55,935 bases of DNA. It comes from Methanobrevibacter oralis (GTDB lineage: Archaea > Methanobacteriota > Methanobacteria > Methanobacteriales > Methanobacteriaceae). The notes beneath the pieces were generated by a model. It was not told where the DNA came from. It searched no databases and saw nothing but the letters and a program-made list of their open reading frames with translations. Each line of letters begins with the position of its first letter. Positions within the stretch are counted from its first letter, which is position 1. The DNA lies in the NCBI RefSeq assembly GCF_001639275.1, contig NZ_LWMU01000011.1, forward strand, positions 1-55,935, written 5' to 3'. Made by a program: the position numbers and the translations under genes. Of this stretch, positions 18,183-26,755 are shown one piece after another.

Positions 18183-19151
18183 ATGTCTTTAAAAATTGGT
18201 GTGGTTGGTGCAGGAGCTATGGGAACTGCAATCTCACAAATTGTAGCTGAAAATACTAATGAACTTTTATTATATGCTAAGAGAAAAGAAATTTGTGATA
18301 TGATCAATCAAACAAGATATAATTTAGAATACTATCCAAATATAGAATTACATAGAAATATAACTGCTGTCAATGATTTAAACGATTTAAAGGAATGCGA
18401 AATTATTTTCTTGTGTATTCCTTCGTCAACTATGAGAGAAATTGTTGAAAAATTAAATGAAATAATTCCACCTGAGTGTATTTTAGTTAGCACAGCTAAA
18501 GGTTTAGAACATTCTACTAATAAAAGAATGAGTGAAATAATTGAAGAAGTGATTAAAAGACCTGCAGTTGTGTTATCAGGACCGAATATTGCATCTGAAA
18601 TGATGAAAAGTTTATTTAGTGCAACAACAATTGCAAGTTCCAATGAAAATTATTTAGATAAAGTATATTTAGCACTATCAAGTAATAAATTCAAAATAAA
18701 TAAAAATAATGATATTATTGGAACTGAATATTGTGGTATTATTAAAAATGTTTTAGCAATTTCACAAGGTATTTTAGAGGGAATGGATATTAATGCTAAT
18801 GCTAGATTTGCGGTTTTTACTAAGAGTTACACAGAAACAAAAGAGATAATTGAGGAATTAGGTGGTCTTAGAAAAACAGTAGATGATTATTGTGGTTTTG
18901 GAGATATAATAACTGCATCTACATTAAATGTAAGTAGAAATCATACTTTAGGTGTTCTTCGAGGACAAAATCTTATAATAGATGAAAAAGCATCTGGTGT
19001 GTTATTTGAAGGTAAAAACACATCTAAAATCCTAAAAAGAATATGTGATGATTTAAATATCAATGCTTTAACTGTTGATTTTGTTCATGAAATAATTATT
19101 GAAAACGAAAATCCAAAAGAAGCATTTATGAAATTATGGAATAAACTATGA
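18183..19151 (+). CDS. gpsA: NAD(P)-dependent glycerol-3-phosphate dehydrogenase
   Basis: Reduces dihydroxyacetone phosphate to sn-glycerol 3-phosphate. N-terminal GAGAMGTA nucleotide motif at residues 9-16; STAKGLE, LSGPNIASE and the substrate-binding KNVLAISQGI with the catalytic Lys; GFGDIITAS near residue 240. These are bacterial GpsA hallmarks. Archaeal membrane lipids use the opposite enantiomer (G1P), so this enzyme probably serves another purpose. It heads an operon with an IspD/TarI-type nucleotidyltransferase and two LicD proteins, which suggests CDP-glycerol-like activation and transfer of glycerol phosphate to a glycan. GAGGA precedes ATG 18183. Confidence 0.85.
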   Translation: MSLKIGVVGAGAMGTAISQIVAENTNELLLYAKRKEICDMINQTRYNLEYYPNIELHRNITAVNDLNDLKECEIIFLCIPSSTMREIVEKLNEIIPPECILVSTAKGLEHSTNKRMSEIIEEVIKRPAVVLSGPNIASEMMKSLFSATTIASSNENYLDKVYLALSSNKFKINKNNDIIGTEYCGIIKNVLAISQGILEGMDINANARFAVFTKSYTETKEIIEELGGLRKTVDDYCGFGDIITASTLNVSRNHTLGVLRGQNLIIDEKASGVLFEGKNTSKILKRICDDLNINALTVDFVHEIIIENENPKEAFMKLWNKL

Positions 19152-19160
19152 GGAATTCAA

Positions 19161-19856
19161 ATGGTATTTGCTGCAATATTAGCTGGAGGAATTGGTAAAA
19201 GATTAAATTGCCAAGAACCAAAACAATTTTTAAAAATTCATGGAATTCCAATTTTAGCTCATTCAATTGAAAAATTTGTTAGGGTAGATGAATTTAAAAA
19301 AATAATCATATCATCTCCAAAAGAATATATTAATGAAACTCAAGAATTAGTTAATAACTATTTTCCTTTAGATAAACGTTTAATTGTAATTGAAGGAGGA
19401 GTTGAAAGAAGAGATACAATATTAAATTCAATTGATTATGCTTTAAAAAATGGAGCAAATGATGATTCAGTTTTAGCAACACATGATGCAGCTAGGATTT
19501 TTGCAAGTCCTGATTTAATTAAAAAAAGCATAAAATATGCTCAAAAGTACGGTGCAGCAAGCCCAGTCATCCCTGCAACAGACGTGATTTTTGAGAGTAA
19601 AAATGGATCTAAACTTGATTTTGTGCCTTTAAGAGAAAATCTATATCATTCACAAACTCCACAAACATTTAATATTAAAAAATATTTAAAAATTTATAAT
19701 GATTTGGAATTTGATGAAATTGAGAAATTAGATGAAGCAATGGTTTTATTTAATATGAAAGATGAATATGTTCATTTATTTGTAGGTGAAAAATCTAATT
19801 TTAAGATTACAAGACCATTTGATGTAAAAATAGCTGAAACAATGTTTAATGATTAA
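19161..19856 (+). CDS. IspD/TarI-family cytidylyltransferase
   Basis: CTP-dependent nucleotidyltransferase of an alditol or polyol phosphate. Visible motifs: AILAGGIGKRL with PKQFL, GGVERRDTI, THDAARIF, and KSNFKITRPFDVKIAE at the end. They are common to IspD (MEP pathway) and TarI (CDP-ribitol synthesis). Archaea make isoprenoids by the mevalonate route, so a TarI-like role is favoured. With gpsA 9 nt upstream, the natural substrate may be glycerol 3-phosphate, but that is inferred; glycerol-specific enzymes belong to another fold (TagD-like), and such a domain is also present in this cluster, fused to PEP mutase. Confidence 0.75.
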   Translation: MVFAAILAGGIGKRLNCQEPKQFLKIHGIPILAHSIEKFVRVDEFKKIIISSPKEYINETQELVNNYFPLDKRLIVIEGGVERRDTILNSIDYALKNGANDDSVLATHDAARIFASPDLIKKSIKYAQKYGAASPVIPATDVIFESKNGSKLDFVPLRENLYHSQTPQTFNIKKYLKIYNDLEFDEIEKLDEAMVLFNMKDEYVHLFVGEKSNFKITRPFDVKIAETMFND

Positions 19857-19874
19857 TAATAGTATTGGGATATT

Positions 19875-20708
19875 ATGAGAAAAATAAAAAAATATGATGA
19901 TGATACTCTAAAACATTTGCAAAAGGTTTCATTAATGATTTTAAAAGACTTTATTGAAATTTGTGAAGAAAATGATTTAACATATTTTGTTTATGGGGGT
20001 ACTTTACTTGGAGCTATAAGACATCAAGGTTTCATACCTTGGGATGATGATGTTGATGTAATCATGTTTAGAAAAGATTTTGATAAATTAAACGAAATAT
20101 TTTTGAAAGACAATAATCCTAAATATGATTTTTTTAATGTTATTAATGAGGAAGATTATTTTTATACATTTGGAAGATTAGGTTTAAAAGGTACAAAATT
20201 TGAGGAATGGTGGGCAAAACAGGTAAATTATGAAACTCAAATTTTTATTGATATTTTTATATTGGATAATATTCCCAATAATAAAATTAAAAGATTTTTT
20301 CAGAAGTATCTAAGTTTTATTCTTAATCAACTTACAATATATTCTGTTATAAAATATGAGAATTTTTCAAGAATTAAGGAAATTATTCAACGTTCTTTAT
20401 ATTATTTATTAAAGATTATCCCCATCAAATCTACTAGTATTAAGCAAAAATGTGTTAATATGTTTTCTAAGTATAAAGATGAAAATTGTGAGGAATTATG
20501 TGACTTTCCAGCTATTTGTCAAATGCCAATTTATAATAAGGATGATTTTAAACATATTAAAAAGTTTAAATTTGAAGATATTGAGGTTAATGTTCCAAAT
20601 AATTATGATAAAGTTTTAACACGTATTTATGGAGATTATATGGAATTACCTCCTAAGGATAAACGATTTGCATTTGCTCCTGAAAAAATTGATTTTGGAA
20701 AATATTAA
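19875..20708 (+). CDS. LicD family phosphotransferase, copy 1
   Basis: LicD proteins (nucleotidyltransferase fold) transfer a phospho-group such as phosphocholine from a CDP carrier onto a glycan. The core reads YGGTLLGAIRHQGFIPWDDD VDV, with the metal-binding Asp cluster near residue 60; the helical remainder and final IYGDYMELPP are typical. Length 277. It lies 18 nt after the IspD/TarI-type gene and 13 nt before a second LicD. In this context the transferred group may be glycerol phosphate or a phosphonate; the sequence alone does not decide. Confidence 0.85.
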   Translation: MRKIKKYDDDTLKHLQKVSLMILKDFIEICEENDLTYFVYGGTLLGAIRHQGFIPWDDDVDVIMFRKDFDKLNEIFLKDNNPKYDFFNVINEEDYFYTFGRLGLKGTKFEEWWAKQVNYETQIFIDIFILDNIPNNKIKRFFQKYLSFILNQLTIYSVIKYENFSRIKEIIQRSLYYLLKIIPIKSTSIKQKCVNMFSKYKDENCEELCDFPAICQMPIYNKDDFKHIKKFKFEDIEVNVPNNYDKVLTRIYGDYMELPPKDKRFAFAPEKIDFGKY

Positions 20709-20721
20709 CTATGTGATTATA

Positions 20722-21552
20722 ATGTTTTATATTAAAGAAGGATCTGAAGATTTGAAACATTTACAAAAAGTTTTATTAATGATTTTAAAAGATTTTATTG
20801 AAATTTGTGAAGAAAATGATTTAAATTATTATGTATGTGGCGGTACTGCATTAGGAGCAGTTCGTCATAATGGTTTTATACCTTGGGATGATGATGTTGA
20901 TGTATATTTATTTAGAAAAGATTATGAAAAATTCTTAGAAATTGTTTCTAAAAAAGAAAATGATAAATATACTTTTGTTAATGTTAAAACGCATGATGAT
21001 TATTTTCTTTATTTTACTAAAATGATGTTAAATGGTACAAAATTTGAAGAGTGGTGGGCTAATCAGGTAAATTTCAAATCTCAGATTTTCATAGATATTT
21101 TTGTTTTAGACAACATTACTGATAATCGTTTTAAACGTTTTTTTCAGGTAAAAATTTGTAGAATTTTAGATAGATTAACTACAATAGCTGCAATTAAATT
21201 AGAGGGTTATCCTAAGTTTGTACAAATACCTTCAAATATTATTCATAATATTTTTAAATTACTAAAAATTAAACCTATTACAATAAGTAATTTGAATTTA
21301 AAATTGATGAAAATTAATAAAGATGATAATTCAAAAATGGTATGTGACTTTTCAGAGGTTGGTCAACCTGCGGTTTATGAAAGAAAAGATTTTGGAAAAC
21401 CAATTAAAATAAAATTTGAATCAATTGAGGTAAATGTAGCTCAAAATTATAATTATACTTTATCAAAAATTTATGGAGATTATATGAAGATTCCAGATAA
21501 AAAAGATAGAATTAATCATAAAATATCTGAACTTGATTTTGGAATATATTGA
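20722..21552 (+). CDS. LicD family phosphotransferase, copy 2
   Basis: Tandem paralogue of the preceding gene (276 residues) with the same core: CGGTALGAVRHNGFIPWDDD followed by VDVYLF, and the C-terminal YGDYM. The open frame runs back to 20629 inside copy 1, but ATG 20722 with GTGATT just upstream gives the N-terminus that matches copy 1 (DLKHLQKVLLMILKDF). The two copies probably attach different groups or act at different acceptor sites. Followed by 157 nt without genes before the PEP mutase fusion. Confidence 0.83.
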   Translation: MFYIKEGSEDLKHLQKVLLMILKDFIEICEENDLNYYVCGGTALGAVRHNGFIPWDDDVDVYLFRKDYEKFLEIVSKKENDKYTFVNVKTHDDYFLYFTKMMLNGTKFEEWWANQVNFKSQIFIDIFVLDNITDNRFKRFFQVKICRILDRLTTIAAIKLEGYPKFVQIPSNIIHNIFKLLKIKPITISNLNLKLMKINKDDNSKMVCDFSEVGQPAVYERKDFGKPIKIKFESIEVNVAQNYNYTLSKIYGDYMKIPDKKDRINHKISELDFGIY

Positions 21553-21709
21553 TAATTAATATTATTAATGTATGATTTTATATTAATAAAATGATTATAG
21601 GAATATATAATAAAAAAAAGATAAATAATTATAATTTATATCTATCTAAATATTTATTGTATGTATTTAAATTATTATTAAGAATATTAATAAATACTGG
21701 GAGTTCAAC
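21553..21709 (+). promoter_or_regulatory. Probable internal promoter of the phosphonate genes
   Basis: An AT-rich gap between licD copy 2 and the PEP mutase fusion, much longer than any other gap in the cluster. It contains several TATA-like runs (for example ATATATAATAAAA near 21602-21614) and a GGGAG ribosome site before ATG 21710. Probably a second transcription start; exact element not certain. Confidence 0.4.
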
Positions 21710-23017
21710 ATGACATTAAATAATCCAATTGTTTATACTTGTTTTTGCACAGATATAATTCATGAGGGACATTTAAATTTAATAAAAGAAGCTAAAAAAT
21801 ATGGTGATGTAATTGTAGGTGTTCTTTGTGATTCAGAAATGGTTAAATATAATCAATTTCCACTAAAGAGTACTGAGCAACGTATGGAGATAGTTAAAAA
21901 TATTTCTGGTATTAAAGATGTTGTTGTTCAAAATGAAATTATGTATGATAATATAATTAAAGAAATTCGCCCAGATTATGTTATTCATGGAAATAATTGG
22001 GAAGAAGACTCCATGAAGCTTATAAGAAAAAACATTATCGAAGTTACAAGTCGATATGGTGGTGAGCTTATTGAGATTCCATATACTTTCAATGAACATG
22101 TTCAAAAAATTGATAAACAAATGAAAGAAAAACTTGCTATGCCTGAACTTAGAAGAGCAAGATTAAAAAGATTACTTGATATTGTTCCGATTGTAAAAAC
22201 TATTGAAGTTCATAGTGGTTTAACTGGTTTAATTGCTGAAAAAACAGTTCTTGCTGATGGTGAGGTTATAGACCAGTTTGAAGCAATGTGGGTATCTAGT
22301 TTATGTGATAGTACGGAAAAAGGAAAACCTGATATTGAACTTGTTGATATGACTTCAAGATTTAGAACAATAAATGACATTATGGAGGTTACTACAAAAC
22401 CAATTATCTTTGATGGAGATACAGGAGGTATTGCGGAACATTTTGTTTATACAGTTAGGTCTCTTGAGAGAATGGGAGTTTCTGCAATTATAATTGAAGA
22501 TAAAGTAGGATTAAAGAAAAATTCACTTTTTGGAACTGATGTTGAGCAAACACAAGATGATATAGAACACTTTTGTGAAAAAATTGCTGCAGGTAAAAAA
22601 GCACAAATTTCTGATGATTTCATGATTATTGCAAGAATTGAAAGTTTGATTCTCGAAAAAGGAATGGATGATGCGCTTAAAAGAGCATTTGCATTTAGGG
22701 ATGCAGGTGCTGATGGAATCATGATTCACAGTAGAAAAAAAGACCCTTCTGAAATCTTAGAATTCTGTGATAAATTTAGAGATGAAGATCAAAAAACTCC
22801 AATTGTTGTAGTTCCATCATCTTTTAATTCAATCACTGAATCAGAACTTAAAAAACATGGTGTTAATATTGTAATATATGCAAATCAACTATTAAGGGCG
22901 GCTTTTCCAGCAATGCAAGATGCTGCAAAAAGTATTCTTAAACATCATAGAGCAGAAGAAATTGATAATAAACTCATGTCTATTAAAGATATAATAACAT
23001 TAATTGATGAGATATAA
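21710..23017 (+). CDS. Cytidylyltransferase-PEP mutase fusion
   Basis: Two domains. Residues ~8-135 are a small cytidylyltransferase (TagD/glycerol-3-phosphate or phosphocholine type) with the HxGH motif in IIHEGHLNLI and KSTEQRMEIV. Residues ~150-430 are phosphoenolpyruvate mutase, which makes the C-P bond of phosphonopyruvate; the diagnostic EDKVGLKKNS lies at residues 263-272, separating it from isocitrate-lyase relatives. The FDGDTGG metal segment is also present. Fusions of this kind are known in other phosphonate pathways and imply that the final phosphonate is activated as a CMP ester. Phosphonopyruvate decarboxylase is four genes downstream. Confidence 0.9.
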   Translation: MTLNNPIVYTCFCTDIIHEGHLNLIKEAKKYGDVIVGVLCDSEMVKYNQFPLKSTEQRMEIVKNISGIKDVVVQNEIMYDNIIKEIRPDYVIHGNNWEEDSMKLIRKNIIEVTSRYGGELIEIPYTFNEHVQKIDKQMKEKLAMPELRRARLKRLLDIVPIVKTIEVHSGLTGLIAEKTVLADGEVIDQFEAMWVSSLCDSTEKGKPDIELVDMTSRFRTINDIMEVTTKPIIFDGDTGGIAEHFVYTVRSLERMGVSAIIIEDKVGLKKNSLFGTDVEQTQDDIEHFCEKIAAGKKAQISDDFMIIARIESLILEKGMDDALKRAFAFRDAGADGIMIHSRKKDPSEILEFCDKFRDEDQKTPIVVVPSSFNSITESELKKHGVNIVIYANQLLRAAFPAMQDAAKSILKHHRAEEIDNKLMSIKDIITLIDEI

Positions 23018-23026
23018 TGTGATTAA

Positions 23027-23758
23027 ATGTCAAAATATGCAATTTTATCAGATATTCATGGAAATTTATATGCATTATTAGAAGTTATGAAAGATTTAAA
23101 TAATCATGATATTAAAGGAATTTTTTTATTAGGTGATTTAATAGATTATGGAATGCAATCTAATGAGGTTGTTGAGTACTTTAAAGATGATTTTGATGGA
23201 AATATTTTATGTAATATTTGGGGAAATCATGAAAAAGCTATTTTGACATCAGATTATTCTAATTTTTCAAGTATTAGGGGGGTTGAATCAGCAAAATATA
23301 CCAATTCACATCTTAATCAAAATGTAAAAAATTATCTTAATAGAGAATTAATTAAACAAGGATATTTTGAATTTGAAATAGGTGGTAAAAAGATATTAGC
23401 TATTCATGGTTCATTATTAGATCCGTTTTGGAGAGCTATTTTTCCAGAAAATGTGAATGGCGATTATTCATCATATGATATTGTAATTTCAGGACATTCA
23501 CATTATTCACATTATTTTCAAAAGTTTTATAATGCAGATGATGTTGAAATGAGAAACAAAAAGATTGTACATTTTATTAATCCAGGTTCTGTAGGACAAC
23601 CTAGAAATCATAATCCTAATGCTCAATATGCTATTATTGATATAAAGGACATGTCTGTAAGTTTAAATACTGTTAATTATCCTAGAAAAAAAGCTATGGA
23701 TTTATATGATGGTAGTGTTGATGATTTTTATCGGAAAAGATTAGAAAAAGGAATTTAA
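23027..23758 (+). CDS. Calcineurin-like metallophosphoesterase
   Basis: Two-metal phosphoesterase of the YfcE/MJ0936 type. All five motifs are visible: SDIHGN (residues 8-13), GDLIDYG, WGNHEKA, IHGS and SGHSHYSHY, plus NPGSVGQPRN at the C-terminus. Length 243. It lies 9 nt after the PEP mutase fusion, so it may hydrolyse a phosphoester or CMP-phosphonate intermediate, or recycle by-products of LicD transfer; this is inferred from position only. Confidence 0.85.
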   Translation: MSKYAILSDIHGNLYALLEVMKDLNNHDIKGIFLLGDLIDYGMQSNEVVEYFKDDFDGNILCNIWGNHEKAILTSDYSNFSSIRGVESAKYTNSHLNQNVKNYLNRELIKQGYFEFEIGGKKILAIHGSLLDPFWRAIFPENVNGDYSSYDIVISGHSHYSHYFQKFYNADDVEMRNKKIVHFINPGSVGQPRNHNPNAQYAIIDIKDMSVSLNTVNYPRKKAMDLYDGSVDDFYRKRLEKGI

Positions 23759-23778
23759 ATTATTGGAGGATTTTATTA

Positions 23779-24777
23779 ATGAAAATATTATATGTCATTA
23801 GTGGTGTTACAGGTATGACTGGAAATGAATTAGTTCGTCAACTTTTAGGTGAATCTGATGAGGAAGTAAAAATTATCGGCTTTGATAATTTTTATGCATC
23901 TTCAATTGACACTGTAAGTGATTGTATAGATGATGATAGATTTGATTTTTTTGAATATGATTTAAATAATACAGAAGAAATGAGCAAGATAAAATTTCTT
24001 GTTTTAAACTCAAAAAAATCTTATAATGAAATTGTTTATATCAATTGTGCTGCTGTAGTTCATACAGAACACTTCTATAATGTTCATGAAACTTATGAAA
24101 CAAATGTTGTTGGTATGAATAATTTTTTGAATCAAGCTATTGAAGTTGGAGCTGATAAGTATATTAATTGTTCCACATCAGAAATTTATTCAATGAATTC
24201 ATGGAATGAATATGGTGGAGTTAAAGAATCTGATTATATTACTATGGCTGATGCAGAACATAGTCAAAGAACAAGTTATGCAACTGGAAAATTGTTAACA
24301 GAGTTCTTTATGAAAGATGCAGTAAATAAAGGAAAAATCAAAGGTTGTTCTATTCGTTTTGCAAATGTATATAGTAAAGACGAAAGGTATCCTAAACATG
24401 TAATTCCCCATATTATCAATAGTCTTAAAAATGATGGAAAAGTTGTTTTATTGGAAAATTCTAGAAAAAATCGTAGAACTTTTTTAAATAATTATGATAG
24501 TTGTAATGCTGTTATTGAATTAATTAAATCTAGTGAATCATTAGATGGTTCAATATATAATGTAGCTACTGATGAAGAAGTTTCTATTATTGACTTGGTT
24601 AAAATAATTGCTAAAAAGATGGATATTGAACCTATAATTGAGTTTGATGGTTTTAGGGAATCTGATCCTGAAAGAAGAATTTTATCAACAGAAAAAATAA
24701 GAACTAAAACAAGATGGATACCAAAAATTTCTCTAGATGAAGGATTGGATGAATGTATTGAAAATTATACTAAATAG
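23779..24777 (+). CDS. NAD-dependent epimerase/dehydratase family protein
   Basis: Extended short-chain dehydrogenase of 332 residues: GVTGMTGNE at residues 9-17 for NAD binding, NCSTSEIYS, and the catalytic YATGK (Tyr-x3-Lys) near residue 170. Typical substrates are nucleotide sugars (epimerisation, dehydration or reduction). Because no ordinary phosphonoacetaldehyde-processing enzyme is present, it could also act on a phosphonate intermediate. Immediately abuts the next gene. Confidence 0.8.
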   Translation: MKILYVISGVTGMTGNELVRQLLGESDEEVKIIGFDNFYASSIDTVSDCIDDDRFDFFEYDLNNTEEMSKIKFLVLNSKKSYNEIVYINCAAVVHTEHFYNVHETYETNVVGMNNFLNQAIEVGADKYINCSTSEIYSMNSWNEYGGVKESDYITMADAEHSQRTSYATGKLLTEFFMKDAVNKGKIKGCSIRFANVYSKDERYPKHVIPHIINSLKNDGKVVLLENSRKNRRTFLNNYDSCNAVIELIKSSESLDGSIYNVATDEEVSIIDLVKIIAKKMDIEPIIEFDGFRESDPERRILSTEKIRTKTRWIPKISLDEGLDECIENYTK

Positions 24778-25557
24778 GTGACTAATTTGAAAATTGCAAT
24801 AATTACTGTTGCCGGAGTATCTAGTAGATTTAACAAAGATATTTTAGATGAAAAAAAGATTTTAAAATGTATTTATTATGAAGATAATCCAAAAGATACA
24901 TTAATTTATCATTTAATTAAAAAAGTTGAATACGCTGATGTTATTGTTATTGTTGGAGGATATAAATATTCAGATTTAGAAAATTATATTTATAACTATC
25001 TTCCTAACAATATAATTGAAAAGATTTTAATGGTAAATAATAGTCATTTTTTTGATTTAAGTTCGGGGTATAGCTTATATCTAGGCATAAATAAGGCTAT
25101 TAGTACTATTTCTGACATTGATGAAATATTATTTGTTGAAGGTGATTTGGATATTGATGATGAATCATTTTTAAATGTTGTTAATTCTAATAAAAATGTT
25201 TTAACATTTAATTATGAACCAATATACTCTAATAAAGCAGTTGTTTTATATAAAAATGATAAAAATCGTTTTTGTTATGCTTTTAATAGTCAACATGGGT
25301 TATTAAATATTAATGAAGCATTTGAATGTATTTTTAATTCAGGGCAATTATGGAAATTTAAAGATATAGATGCTTTAAAAATTTCAAATAAATTCTTTAA
25401 AGAAAATTCTATTGAAGATAATAATTTAGCTATTATTCAGAAATATTTAGATTTATTAGATGATACAGAGTCTATAGAGATAATAGGTTTAAAGCATTGG
25501 GTAAATTGTAATACAAGAGATGATTATAAAATAATAAAAAATTACTGGAATGAGTAA
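24778..25557 (+). CDS. LicC/MobA-like nucleotidyltransferase
   Basis: About 259 residues of a GT-A-fold NTP transferase. The N-terminus IAIITVAGVSSRF matches the nucleotide loop of LicC/GlmU-like cytidylyltransferases in weakened form; VEGDLDIDD carries the metal-binding acidic residues near 122-128. Likely CTP-dependent activation of a phosphonate or phospho-alcohol for LicD. The first possible start is GTG 24778, directly after the previous stop; TTG 24787 has a better ribosome site (GGTGA at 24777-24781) and may be the true start. Overlaps the next gene by 8 nt. Confidence 0.7.
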   Translation: MTNLKIAIITVAGVSSRFNKDILDEKKILKCIYYEDNPKDTLIYHLIKKVEYADVIVIVGGYKYSDLENYIYNYLPNNIIEKILMVNNSHFFDLSSGYSLYLGINKAISTISDIDEILFVEGDLDIDDESFLNVVNSNKNVLTFNYEPIYSNKAVVLYKNDKNRFCYAFNSQHGLLNINEAFECIFNSGQLWKFKDIDALKISNKFFKENSIEDNNLAIIQKYLDLLDDTESIEIIGLKHWVNCNTRDDYKIIKNYWNE

Positions 25558-26740
25558 TATGAAAAATTTAAATGAAAGACTACAAGTTGTTGAGAATCAT
25601 GTAAATGATGGGAATATTACAGTCATGATAATTGGTTTGGGAAGTGTTGGAACATACTTATTAGACTTTTTAGTAAGTAAAAATGATCCTTCAATTAAAA
25701 TAATTGTTGTTGGTCGTAATTATGAAAAAATGGAATCTGATGTTAATATCATTAAAATTGCGAGCCTTATAAGGGAAGTTAATAAAAGCCAAATAGATAT
25801 TGAATCTGAGGTAGACTTAAACGATATTGAATCTATAGTTAATGTTATAAGTAAACATAATCCTGACTTTATTATAAATTCAAGTAGGGCATATCCAGGT
25901 CTTAAATATGGTAGCATATCTTGGAATAATATAAGAGCTTATGGCATATGGACACCTCTTTCTATTAAATTTACAAAAAACATAATGGAGGCTTGTAACA
26001 AAACAGATACAAACGCAATTGTTATTAATACTTCTTATTCTGATGCTGTTATTCCATGGTTAAAAAGTGCCAAAAAAGATTATCCTGACTTTGGAAGTGG
26101 AAATTTAAATCATTTAATTCCAAGAATGAAATTTGCCGTTGCTAATATATTAGGTGTTGATGATTTTTGGAATGTAGATTTTAATTTTGCTGCAGGACAT
26201 TTTCATGATGTTTGTATTAGTAAAGAAGGTCAAAGTGAAGGTGTAAAATTACCATTAAAGATATATTATAATGATGAAGAACAAGAAATAGATCATGATG
26301 AAATTTTTAAAGCATGTTCTATAAGCATGCCTGTTGACCAAAAAAGAAACATGATGAATGCTTCAAGTAATTATAGGATTATTACTGCAATAATCGAAGC
26401 TATTCGTACTGGTGAAAATCAAAAGATTTTTAGTCCTGGTGTATTTGGAAATATTGGAGGATATCCAGTTATCATTGGTTATAAAGAAAATAAGATTTCT
26501 GCATGGATTGATGAATCAGTATTTACATTTGAGGAAATGGATAGAGCTAATAGGGAATCTTTGGCTTTAGATGGCATTGAAAATATAAAAGAAGGTAGAC
26601 TATTTTATACTGATGATTTAATTACTAAAGTTAAAAATATATTTAATGTCGATTTACCAAAATCTGTTGATTATGAGGATATAGAAAAAACAGCAAATTT
26701 CTTAATTGATAAAATAATTACTCCTCAATTAGATAAATAA
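25550..26740 (+). CDS. Rossmann-fold protein of unknown function
   Basis: A 396-residue protein that I do not assign to a named family. The N-terminus MIIGLGSVGTYLLDFL has the GxGxxG nucleotide motif of NAD(P) dehydrogenases. A conserved-looking middle includes INSSRAYPG, NTSYSDAVIPWL and SGNLNHLIPRMKF, which recalls dehydrogenases that bind an oxoacid or aldehyde. It overlaps the nucleotidyltransferase gene by 8 nt (ATG 25550; ATG 25559 is the alternative) and precedes phosphonopyruvate decarboxylase by 15 nt. It is therefore a candidate for the missing step on phosphonoacetaldehyde; this is inferred from context. Confidence 0.6.
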   Translation: MSNMKNLNERLQVVENHVNDGNITVMIIGLGSVGTYLLDFLVSKNDPSIKIIVVGRNYEKMESDVNIIKIASLIREVNKSQIDIESEVDLNDIESIVNVISKHNPDFIINSSRAYPGLKYGSISWNNIRAYGIWTPLSIKFTKNIMEACNKTDTNAIVINTSYSDAVIPWLKSAKKDYPDFGSGNLNHLIPRMKFAVANILGVDDFWNVDFNFAAGHFHDVCISKEGQSEGVKLPLKIYYNDEEQEIDHDEIFKACSISMPVDQKRNMMNASSNYRIITAIIEAIRTGENQKIFSPGVFGNIGGYPVIIGYKENKISAWIDESVFTFEEMDRANRESLALDGIENIKEGRLFYTDDLITKVKNIFNVDLPKSVDYEDIEKTANFLIDKIITPQLDK

Positions 26741-26755
26741 TATAAGGCAATTTTT

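Noticed and set aside
19161-19856. IspD of the MEP isoprenoid pathway
   Set aside because: Archaea use mevalonate, no other MEP gene is visible, and neighbours are gpsA and LicD; a TarI-like role fits better.
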